NCBI GenBank assembly: GCA_943787365.1
Contig: CALSMD010000002.1
Coordinates: 1 to 40,918 of the forward strand
Origin: an uncultured Flavobacteriaceae bacterium
GTDB taxonomy: Bacteria; Bacteroidota; Bacteroidia; Flavobacteriales; Flavobacteriaceae
Reading direction: 5' to 3'
DNA length: 40,918 nt
In this document: one piece after another, positions 20,566 through 27,270 of the stretch
Layout: the number at the start of each line of letters is the position of its first letter
How positions within the stretch are numbered: position 1 is the stretch's first letter
Translations under genes and position numbers: made by a program
The notes under the pieces: model-generated
Told to the model about the DNA's origin: nothing
The model's database searches: none
Seen by the model: only the letters and a program-made list of their open reading frames with translations

Positions 20566-22077
20566 ATGAAGATAAAAAGCCTAATTATATTAATGAACCT
20601 AAGTATAGCTTTTGGATTTGCACAATCGCCCGACCAAAACTATGTGAAGTCAATAGAGCTGTTAGAAGCAATTGATATAAATACCCTTAACACTAATTCT
20701 AATGCTGTCAAAAAAATAGAAAGTGTCACCTATTTTGATGGGTTTGGAAGAGCAAAACAGTCTGTTGGAATACAACAGAGTCCAACAAAAAAAGATATTG
20801 TACAGCACATTCAATACGATCAATTTGGCAGAACTACCAAACAGTTTTTAGCACTCCCAACTTCTCAAGATTCGGGTCATTATATTTCTAATGCAGAGGC
20901 ACAAATAACGGCTTATTATCAAAATGCATTTGCGGATCAACATCCTTTTTCGGAAGTACGCTATGACAACTCGCCTTTAAATAGAAAATTAGAAACTTCT
21001 GCCCCTGGGAATACTTGGCAGTTACTTCATAATTCAGACTCAGATCATACTTCTAAATTCAATTATGGGGTAAATATTCTAAATGAAGTTTTCCGTATAG
21101 AAATAGATGAAAACAATGTTTCAAGTCCGCTTGCTTTAGAATATTATGATGCGGAACAATTATTAAAAAATAGTGTCAAAAACGAGAACTGGACTCTTTC
21201 AGATGGACTCCTAAACACTAAGGAAATTTTTACGGATAAAAATGGACGTAAGATCGCAGAGTTTAGTTATGAAAATAGTGGAAATTCTATTAAAAAATTA
21301 AGCACCTATTATGTGTATGATGATTTGGGGAACTTAAGATATGTATTGCCGCCGAAATTATCTGATGGGTTTGATGAACAAGATTTATATGATTTTCAAG
21401 AAAATTGGTCATTGGGTGATTTTTTACTAGAGGATACTTCAAATTCTAGCCGATTAAAGTTAGAATTGAACGATAATTTATTACGCATTTACATTGACTA
21501 TGGTGATGGGCTAGATTTTATTAGTACAAAATTAAAGCCTCAAGTTGTAAAATCAATAAATACAAACTCTGTATTGCCAGACATGCCTCTTGGGGTAATT
21601 AAAGGGGCTATAGGCTGGAGTATATTTTCTGGTTGGATCCTGTCAGATATGGGAGTTGCGGAAATCTTAAATGGAAATTTAGTAATATCAAAAACACAAG
21701 ACGTTACATCAATTTTTTATATTCTTGATGTTACTAAAATTATTGCGAATATAACGCAACCACAGCTAGATAATCTAGCGTTCCAATACAAATACGACCA
21801 ATTCAACCGACAAATAGAACAGAAAGTTCCAGGAAAGGATTGGGAATATATGGTTTACGACCAATTGGACCGTCCCATTCTAACGCAAGATGCCAATTTA
21901 AGAACGCAAAACAAGTGGTTGTTTAATAAATACGATGTCTTTGGACGTGTTGTGTATAGCGGTAAATACCCCCGCTGCCGCACGAATCCCCCGCTGCCCC
22001 CCGCTGCCGCACGAATCCTTTCGTGTGGTGTCGTAAACAACAATAAAGGTATGCATGCTAAACTATTAAAGACATGA
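20566..22077 (+). pseudogene. DUF6443/RHS-repeat protein, N-terminal part, cut off by RAYT element 1
   Basis: The ATG at 20566 gives a signal peptide (MKIKSLIILMNLSIAFGFAQ) and then a DUF6443 domain (about 30-160). Several YD-type repeats follow (YDQFGRTTKQFL, YDQFNRQIEQKVPG, NKYDVFGRVVYSG). This is the start of a large secreted RHS protein that should run on for hundreds of residues through the RHS core. At about 21968 native sequence stops and the left arm of element 1 begins. The frame continues through it, giving a foreign tail that contains PAAARILSCGVV, and ends at TGA 22075-22077. That stop overlaps the RAYT ATG (22074) by the ATGA arrangement. The missing core makes toxin delivery unlikely. 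Confidence 0.85.
21969..21997. repeat. Two stacked partial copies of the RAYT-element left terminus
   Basis: Just before the intact left end of element 1 there are two truncated copies of the same terminus. One is 20 bases (CCCCCGCTGCCGCACGAATC, 21969-21988). A shorter copy, CCCCCGCTGC, covers 21988-21997. Together with the full end this makes three left termini in a row. Elements 2 and 3 have only one. They may be scars of earlier insertion/excision or of replication slippage. Confidence 0.8.
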
Positions 22078-22715
22078 GTAGAAATTATAAATTTAATAAT
22101 CCAGAAGGACTTTATTTTATAAGTTTTTCTGTTGTAGGTTGGTTAGACGTATTTACTAGGAATGAATATAAAGATTTGTTTTTAGAGAGTTTGGAGTACT
22201 GTCAAAAAAATAAAGGATTAGAAATCCATGCTTGGTGTCTTATGAGTAATCATGTTCATTTAGTTTTTAGAAGTATAAAGGGTCAAAAACCAGAATTATT
22301 GGTTGGAGATTTAAAACGATTTACCAGCAACTCAATTGTAAAAAGTATACAGGAAAATCCAAGAGAAAGTCGAAAAGAATTCATGTTGGATTTTTTTAAA
22401 AAAGAAGCTAAAAAAAGCTCTAATGTAAAACACTATCAATTTTGGCGACATGATAATAAACCTATTGAACTTTGGAGCAACAAGGTTATTCAACAAAAAA
22501 TAAATTATGTACACAATAATCCTGTACAAGAAGGATTGGTTTATAATCCAGAAGACTATGTTTATAGTAGTGCCGTTGATTATGCAGGCCAAAAAGGACT
22601 TATAAATGACGTGTTAATTTTTAGAATGTATGAAGGCTAATTACAAACTACCAAACCACTACGCTTTAGCGTGGCGGCAGTTACACACACGAAAGGATTC
22701 GTGCGGCAGCGAGGG
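21998..22715 (+). mobile_element. RAYT/REP transposable element, copy 1 (718 bp)
   Basis: The element starts CCCCCGCTGCC and ends GGCAGCGAGGG, inverted ends with one mismatch. The left end folds as a 9-bp hairpin (22007-22028, stem CCGCACGAA, loop TCCT, one G-T pair). The right end has the inverse hairpin (inner stem 22688-22703) preceded by a second imperfect hairpin (22656-22677). It contains one gene, a RAYT transposase at 22074-22640. No target-site duplication is visible, as expected for HUH enzymes. It is inserted in the RHS gene, with toxin-tail sequence directly to its right. By eye it differs from copy 3 at one base and from copy 2 at three bases. Confidence 0.9.
22074..22640 (+). 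CDS. REP-associated tyrosine transposase (RAYT), copy 1
   Basis: A 188-residue Y1/HUH single-strand nuclease of the IS200/TnpA-REP family. The HUH metal motif is H60-V-H62 in CLMSNHVHLVF. The helix with the likely nucleophile Tyr is QKINYVHNNPVQEGLV (Y145), followed by the family block PEDYVYSSAVDY (159-170). All expected catalytic residues are present, so the protein may be active. RAYTs cut and join single-stranded REP hairpins. Its ATG overlaps the stop of the RHS fragment (ATGA), and its end overlaps the ATG at 22630 of the toxin-tail reading frame. The protein is identical to copy 3. Confidence 0.93.
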   Translation: MSRNYKFNNPEGLYFISFSVVGWLDVFTRNEYKDLFLESLEYCQKNKGLEIHAWCLMSNHVHLVFRSIKGQKPELLVGDLKRFTSNSIVKSIQENPRESRKEFMLDFFKKEAKKSSNVKHYQFWRHDNKPIELWSNKVIQQKINYVHNNPVQEGLVYNPEDYVYSSAVDYAGQKGLINDVLIFRMYEG

Positions 22716-23436
22716 AGGTTTAGTTGGAGCGCTTTCAGGTGGACTCGGAACTGGAGTAGGTGCTTACATTGGTGGTTCTGTTGGAGCTTTTTCAAGTGCA
22801 CTTACATCTTCTTCTGTTTCTTCCGCATTTTATGGAAATTTTAGCCTTGATAATGTTTTAATTTCTGGAGCTTTTTCTGTTGCAGCTTATAATGTAAGTA
22901 TGTACTTAAGCTATAATAAAGATAGTGGCTTAACAAGAAAACAACATAGAGTTTTATCAAGAGAAGCACAAATTGCTTTTGCAAGAAATAGAGAGAGGGG
23001 TGGATGGATTACGAAAGATGGTATTAGAGTTGTAAGAACAAAAGGCAGTAGTCGAACAATTGCTTTGGGTGTTAATCAAGAGGGAAATGTAGGTACATAT
23101 CATTTCCATCCAGGAAATACTAATTTTGATGCTGAACCTTCGTTCAATGTCGATCTAAAAGCAAACGGCTTGAACTTAGAATATTCACTTGCTAAGGGCA
23201 GAGGTGGTGATGTGAATTTAATCTTACAGAGAAAAGAGTTCAAGAGTTATATAATATCAATTAATAAAGACATAAAGTATGGAGTTTTCGATTATCAATC
23301 TGATATGTCTAAGTTTAATAATAATTTGGGAGAATTTTATAATGCTACCATAAATTCAAATTATTTCTCGGACAACCATAGTATTAATCTAAACTTATTA
23401 AAAACGTTTAATGCTTACAATTACTTAAGGAAATGA
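22630..23436 (+). CDS. Hybrid reading frame: RAYT right arm fused to an RHS C-terminal toxin-like domain
   Basis: The first about 29 residues are encoded by the RAYT right arm (HTRKDSCGSEG). From residue 30 on, the sequence is the end of an RHS protein: a glycine/serine-rich helix hairpin (GGLVGALSGGLGTG onward, about 29-95), normal just after an RHS core. After it comes a C-terminal domain (about 100-268) that differs from its neighbours. This domain holds HFHP at 158-161 with Ser171 and Asp175 behind it, resembling the HxHP...S..D signature of JAB/DUF4329-type metalloprotease-like domains. That assignment is an inference. The stop overlaps the next gene's ATG. It is probably an orphaned toxin module. 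Confidence 0.65.
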   Translation: MKANYKLPNHYALAWRQLHTRKDSCGSEGGLVGALSGGLGTGVGAYIGGSVGAFSSALTSSSVSSAFYGNFSLDNVLISGAFSVAAYNVSMYLSYNKDSGLTRKQHRVLSREAQIAFARNRERGGWITKDGIRVVRTKGSSRTIALGVNQEGNVGTYHFHPGNTNFDAEPSFNVDLKANGLNLEYSLAKGRGGDVNLILQRKEFKSYIISINKDIKYGVFDYQSDMSKFNNNLGEFYNATINSNYFSDNHSINLNLLKTFNAYNYLRK

Positions 23437-23744
23437 AGAAGGAATTGATTTTTACACTTTTTTTATTGGTTAATTTTTCTTGTTCTACGTTTCATTCTAG
23501 AATGAATGAAAGTTTCGAACATAAGAGTTTTAAAAATTGTGATATGAAGATATTATCCTCGTTTGTGGATTCATTGTTTCAAGAAGAATTTAAGAATTAT
23601 ACCGAGTTTGAAAAAAAACAATTTGAGTTAGATTCGGTTTTTTTATTCAAATTTCAAAATAGAGTTAATAAAATGGAATCTGTAAATTTTGTGATTAATA
23701 AGTTTAATTGTGAATTAAAAAGATCCTTCATTCAAAATCATTAA
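23433..23744 (+). CDS. Small lipoprotein, possible immunity protein for the RHS toxin tail
   Basis: A 103-residue protein with a lipoprotein signal (MKKELIFTLFLLVNFSCSTF, Cys17). The mature part is Lys/Glu/Phe-rich with no motif I recognise. Its ATG overlaps the stop of the toxin-tail frame by four bases (ATGA), the tight coupling usual for polymorphic toxin and immunity genes. A periplasmic or membrane-anchored immunity protein is the simplest reading, but this is based on position and signal only. Confidence 0.65.
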   Translation: MKKELIFTLFLLVNFSCSTFHSRMNESFEHKSFKNCDMKILSSFVDSLFQEEFKNYTEFEKKQFELDSVFLFKFQNRVNKMESVNFVINKFNCELKRSFIQNH

Positions 23745-23754
23745 ATAATAGTTT

Positions 23755-23886
23755 ATGAAGAAATTAATTATTTTAATCTTTATGCAAACTTTATTATTAA
23801 TTAGCTGTTCATTAAACGATGATAGTAATGTAGTTATCATAGATGTTGCTCTATTACAAGGACAATGGTTTTATGAAGGTTTATAG
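23755..23886 (+). pseudogene. Short lipoprotein N-terminal fragment
   Basis: A 43-residue frame begins MKKLIILIFMQTLLLISCSL, a clear lipoprotein signal with Cys18. It runs on to LLQGQWFYEGL and stops. The pattern 'LxGxWxYEG' is how lipocalin-like secreted proteins begin, so this looks like a truncated lipocalin-like gene. The bases after the stop (23887-24007) show no open frame, as expected of decay. Confidence 0.5.
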
Positions 23887-24007
23887 AATACGAGGGGAAG
23901 ATTATGATAACTATTTTAAAAACTAAACCAGATGATTTTTCAAAAAAAAATAAGCAATATTATTTTATGTATGTTCAGTATGTGTTTCGTTAGTTGTTTT
24001 TTGATGA

Positions 24008-24076
24008 CCACCAGATGCGTTAAAAGCAGGAAATGCTTATTATGAATGGCAAATTTTAAACAAAAATTCTAAATGA
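24008..24076 (+). pseudogene. Tail of a second, otherwise deleted toxin reading frame
   Basis: The frame from 24008 reads PPDALKAGNAYYEWQILNKN and ends at TGA 24074-24076. The codons look like real protein, and upstream the frame is closed by a stop at 24005. The stop overlaps the ATG of the next gene (24073) by ATGA. This is the same layout as the toxin-tail/lipoprotein pair at 23433, which suggests the C-terminus of a lost RHS toxin next to its partner gene. Confidence 0.5.
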
Positions 24077-24504
24077 ATATAATAGAGAAATATTGGGAAT
24101 GGGACGAGTCTTTAAATGATACAAATATTAAACTAGGTAATGAAATTAAATCACTTGTTTTAAAAAGAATAATAACTCAAGATGAAAAAGATTTCACTAA
24201 ATACAAAGTTTGCAAAGGAAGAGGTTTGTATTCTCATATAAAAGTAATTGATGAAAAAATTAAATACATATATTTTAAAAATTCTTTTTTCTTTATCAAT
24301 GAAAGTGATATATGGAATATGGAATATGAGAGTTTCATATTAAGCATTGAGGAAAAATTAAAACCAGTAAATAAAAATTATGTTGGAGACATTTTATATG
24401 TTGTTTTTAGGGAATTTTATCCAGCCCCCGCTGCCGCACGAATCCTTTCGTGTGGTGTCGTAAACAACAATAAAGTTATGCATGCTAAACTATTAAAGAC
24501 ATGA
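24073..24504 (+). CDS. Hypothetical protein, possible immunity gene, 3' end replaced by RAYT element 2
   Basis: Residues 1 to about 117 (MNIIEKYWEWDESLNDTNIK onward) are native: acidic, soluble, Lys/Glu/Ile-rich, with no recognised motif. From about 24425 the frame runs into the left arm of RAYT element 2 and ends with the arm-encoded peptide PAAARILSCGVV...LLKT. Its TGA overlaps the RAYT ATG at 24501. The start overlaps the stop of a toxin-like tail, the position expected of an immunity gene. The true C-terminus is lost or displaced. Confidence 0.6.
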   Translation: MNIIEKYWEWDESLNDTNIKLGNEIKSLVLKRIITQDEKDFTKYKVCKGRGLYSHIKVIDEKIKYIYFKNSFFFINESDIWNMEYESFILSIEEKLKPVNKNYVGDILYVVFREFYPAPAAARILSCGVVNNNKVMHAKLLKT

Positions 24505-25142
24505 GTAGAAATTATAAATTTAATAATCCAGAAGGACTTTATTTTATAAGTTTTTCTGTTGTAGGTTGGTTAGACGTATTTACTAGGAATGAATATAAAG
24601 ATTTGTTTTTAGAGAGTTTGGAGTACTGTCAAAAAAATAAAGGATTAGAAATCCATGCTTGGTGTCTTATGAGTAATCATGTTCATTTAGTTTTTAGAAG
24701 TATAAAGGGTCAAAAACCAGAATTATTGGTTGGAGATTTAAAACGATTTACCAGCAACTCAATTGTAAAAAGTATACAGGAAAATCCAAGAGAAAGTCGA
24801 AAAGAATTCATGTTGGATTTTTTTAAAAAAGAAGCTAAAAAAAACTCTAATGTAAAACACTATCAATTTTGGCGACATGATAATAAACCTATTGAACTTT
24901 GGAGCAACAAGGTTATTCAACAAAAAATAAATTATGTACACAATAATCCTGTACAAGAAGGATTGGTTTATAATCCAGAAGACTATGTTTATAGTAGTGC
25001 CGTTGATTATGCAGGCCAAAAAGGACTTATAAATGACGTGTTAATTTTTAGAATGTATGAAAGCTAATTACAAACTACCAAACCACTACGCTTTAGCGTG
25101 GCGGCAGTTACACACACGAAAGGATTCGTGCGGCAGCGAGGG
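24425..25142 (+). mobile_element. RAYT/REP transposable element, copy 2 (718 bp)
   Basis: Same length and ends as copy 1, with the left hairpin at 24434-24455. Three base differences from copy 1 are visible by eye: one in the leader before the ATG, and two that change the protein (Ser to Asn at residue 115 and Gly to Ser at the last residue). It sits in the 3' end of the 24073 gene. The right flank starts TTAACTAAC, which closes the right-arm reading frame at once. No target duplication is seen. Confidence 0.9.
24501..25067 (+). CDS. REP-associated tyrosine transposase (RAYT), copy 2
   Basis: This 188-residue copy has the same catalytic set as copy 1 (H60-x-H62, Y145). It differs from copies 1 and 3 at residue 115 (Asn for Ser) and residue 188 (Ser for Gly), neither near the active site. 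Its ATG overlaps the stop of the upstream reading frame (ATGA). The right-arm frame that starts at 25057, overlapping its end, stops after about 28 codons. Confidence 0.93.
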   Translation: MSRNYKFNNPEGLYFISFSVVGWLDVFTRNEYKDLFLESLEYCQKNKGLEIHAWCLMSNHVHLVFRSIKGQKPELLVGDLKRFTSNSIVKSIQENPRESRKEFMLDFFKKEAKKNSNVKHYQFWRHDNKPIELWSNKVIQQKINYVHNNPVQEGLVYNPEDYVYSSAVDYAGQKGLINDVLIFRMYES

Positions 25143-25837
25143 TTAACTAACAATTAAAATACTTAATTATGATTGAAAAGACAACATGATTTGGATAAAT
25201 ATTATATTTCTTTGTATGATGGATGAACAGATAGTGAAAGATTTATAATATTGTTAGAAAATAAACAGATTTTTTCCCAATAAAATATATTTTATTCAGT
25301 ATTGTGAAGATTCTAAAGACCTCTCAAACTGGCAAATTATATTTTTTTTAATAGGTTATTACAACTCATGGATAATGGTTTTTATTTAATCTGAAGATAT
25401 GAACAAAATGAAAATTGCATTGATTATGGTTATTGGTTATAAATAAGAATATCAAATGATACCAGTTCTAATAATTACAAATTTAAAACTTCAGAGGAAT
25501 TTAAGTTAAAATTGAAAAGACAAATTATTTGCTATAGAACATAATTAGAAATTAAATAATATTCATGATTAAAGAAATGTTGGAGAGAAATTATATTTAT
25601 ACTAGTAACAAGTCCGCAATATAATGTTACAAAATAAGTCAGACTCTAATCAGTCCTTATTTACATCATCCATAAGAAAGTTAATATGACTACAGAAACT
25701 TTTTAGAATATTTTAAAACTGTACTGATCCTACACTAAAACAAATTGATTCTAAGAGGAGTATATCAAAATATTCATGGTATCCTTTTGATGGAATGAAA
25801 ATGAAAAATCAAATACTATCGTGCGACTAATGCTTTA
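25143..25837. other. Decayed, non-coding stretch between RAYT copies 2 and 3
   Basis: 695 bases with no open frame of useful length. The sequence is AT-rich and looks like an eroded gene region, with short runs of protein-like codons broken by stops. One segment (25464-25570) matches a second decayed segment at 27068-27180. Both seem to be remains of one small gene. The rest (25571-25837) shows nothing I can identify. Confidence 0.55.
25464..25570 (+). pseudogene. Decayed gene fragment A, paired with 27068-27180
   Basis: Starting AGTTCTAATAATTACAAA and ending in a run containing AAATTAAATAATATT, this segment aligns by eye with 27068-27180, allowing several small indels. The translation of either copy can be read as SSNNYKFKT followed by a Lys/Glu-rich stretch. 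Neither is intact. Confidence 0.5.
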
Positions 25838-26555
25838 CCCCCGCTGCCGCACGAATCCTTTCGTGTGGTGTCGTAAACAACAATAAAGATATGCATGCTA
25901 AACTATTAAAGACATGAGTAGAAATTATAAATTTAATAATCCAGAAGGACTTTATTTTATAAGTTTTTCTGTTGTAGGTTGGTTAGACGTATTTACTAGG
26001 AATGAATATAAAGATTTGTTTTTAGAGAGTTTGGAGTACTGTCAAAAAAATAAAGGATTAGAAATCCATGCTTGGTGTCTTATGAGTAATCATGTTCATT
26101 TAGTTTTTAGAAGTATAAAGGGTCAAAAACCAGAATTATTGGTTGGAGATTTAAAACGATTTACCAGCAACTCAATTGTAAAAAGTATACAGGAAAATCC
26201 AAGAGAAAGTCGAAAAGAATTCATGTTGGATTTTTTTAAAAAAGAAGCTAAAAAAAGCTCTAATGTAAAACACTATCAATTTTGGCGACATGATAATAAA
26301 CCTATTGAACTTTGGAGCAACAAGGTTATTCAACAAAAAATAAATTATGTACACAATAATCCTGTACAAGAAGGATTGGTTTATAATCCAGAAGACTATG
26401 TTTATAGTAGTGCCGTTGATTATGCAGGCCAAAAAGGACTTATAAATGACGTGTTAATTTTTAGAATGTATGAAGGCTAATTACAAACTACCAAACCACT
26501 ACGCTTTAGCGTGGCGGCAGTTACACACACGAAAGGATTCGTGCGGCAGCGAGGG
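25838..26555 (+). mobile_element. RAYT/REP transposable element, copy 3 (718 bp)
   Basis: Same ends and length as copies 1 and 2, with the left hairpin at 25847-25868. By eye only one base in the leader differs from copy 1. It is inserted in decayed DNA. The left-arm reading frame is closed upstream by a TAA just outside the element, and the right-arm frame closes shortly after the right end. No target-site duplication is seen. Confidence 0.9.
25914..26480 (+). CDS. REP-associated tyrosine transposase (RAYT), copy 3
   Basis: The 188-residue protein is identical to copy 1, with intact HUH (H60, H62) and Y145. Unlike the other two copies, no native reading frame enters the left arm from upstream. 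Any expression would come from a promoter inside the arm or from read-through. Confidence 0.93.
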   Translation: MSRNYKFNNPEGLYFISFSVVGWLDVFTRNEYKDLFLESLEYCQKNKGLEIHAWCLMSNHVHLVFRSIKGQKPELLVGDLKRFTSNSIVKSIQENPRESRKEFMLDFFKKEAKKSSNVKHYQFWRHDNKPIELWSNKVIQQKINYVHNNPVQEGLVYNPEDYVYSSAVDYAGQKGLINDVLIFRMYEG

Positions 26556-26596
26556 AGTTAGCTTATACATGTAGAATATTAGGATTCCCAAGTGAC

Positions 26597-26679
26597 CCTC
26601 GCTGCCGCACGAATCCTTTCGTGATGGGTTTATGAAGCTTAGTTGGGAACGCGTAAGATTCTGCGCACCAGCACGGGGG
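26597..26679. repeat. REP doublet (REPIN-like) without transposase, diverged
   Basis: The left half starts CCCTCGCTGCCGCACGAATC and carries the same hairpin start as the RAYT elements. The right half (GGGAACGCGTAAGATTC onward, ending CACCAGCACGGGGG) is an inverted, diverged version. The two halves are joined by a spacer that contains TTTATGAAGCTTAGTT. The doublet at 27194 has the same structure, and here the stems carry several substitutions. Confidence 0.75.
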
Positions 26680-27193
26680 TGATGATGGAACATGTTATGG
26701 ATATGCGTCTCGTAGTGGTGGTTGGTTATGGCATGGGCGAAGATTACAAGGATTTGGTGCTGAGATACCGCAGAAAAGTAGCAGGCTTTTTTGGGAAGGA
26801 TCGAGCTAAAAGTGCCTTGTAATCCACAAGACAGATATTCTAATACGGACATTGGAGCGTCTTTTCATACTTATAGGCTTTAGGAACCACAACGGCTTTG
26901 GAATGTCAATGGATTATTCTGGCAACAGGTTTAATCAATTGTTAGCTTTAATTTACAGCAAAATCGGGACGTATTTTTATAGTTAGCATCATGGGAGTTT
27001 TTATACTGGCTTATTCCTGTTGGGACAATAGTAATAGAAATCTTATGAATGATTACAAACATCGAAAAGTTCTAATAATTACAAAATTTTAAAACTTGCG
27101 AGAGGAAAAGTTAAAATTGAAGAAGACAAACTTATTTCGCCTTGTAGACCAATAATAGAAAATTAAATAATATTGATTTTAAATTCGGGAAAT
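26680..27193. other. Decayed, non-coding stretch between the REP doublets
   Basis: 514 bases. Short protein-like runs occur in different frames, for example GYASRSGGWLWHG near 26700 and NHNGFGMSMDYSG near 26890, each soon ended by stops. A 45-codon ATG frame at 26685-26822 overlaps the first run in another frame and is not convincing. This looks like the remains of one or more toxin-region genes. The segment 27068-27180 pairs with 25464-25570. Confidence 0.5.
27068..27180 (+). pseudogene. Decayed gene fragment B, paired with 25464-25570
   Basis: Starts AGTTCTAATAATTACAAA as in fragment A. The last part can be read in one frame as KVKIEEDKLISPCRPIIEN and ends in a stop, so this copy keeps a better 3' end than fragment A. 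Earlier in the segment extra bases shift the frame. Confidence 0.5.
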
Positions 27194-27270
27194 CTCGCTG
27201 CCGCACGAATCCTTTCGTGTGGTTTATGAAGCTTATTTGGGAACGCGAAAGATTCGCGCACCAGCGGGGG
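27194..27270. repeat. REP doublet (REPIN-like) without transposase
   Basis: The left REP (CTCGCTGCCGCACGAATCCT, then TTCGTGTGG) matches the RAYT element left hairpin. A short spacer (TTTATGAAGCTTATTTGG) separates it from an inverted related REP whose stem is CGCGAA-AGA-TTCGCG and which ends CACCAGCGGGGG. Two inverted REPs around a short spacer is the structure called a REPIN, thought to be mobilised in trans by a RAYT. It directly borders the RHS-type fragment that follows. Confidence 0.8.

Noticed and set aside
22332..26432. Three identical-looking 86-residue minus-strand frames inside the RAYT genes
   Set aside because: They are antisense shadows of the RAYT coding sequence, repeated because the elements are repeated.
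21998..26555. CRISPR-like array
   Set aside because: The repeats are 718 bp with a gene inside, and the short repeats are hairpin ends. There is no regular repeat-spacer pattern.
26685..26822. 45-codon ATG frame between the REP doublets
   Set aside because: A better protein-like run lies in another frame over the same bases. Both are broken, so this is decay rather than a gene.
26499..26852. 117-residue minus-strand frame across the right arm of RAYT copy 3 and a REP doublet
   Set aside because: It consists of REP-arm antisense and decayed DNA, with no protein-like pattern.
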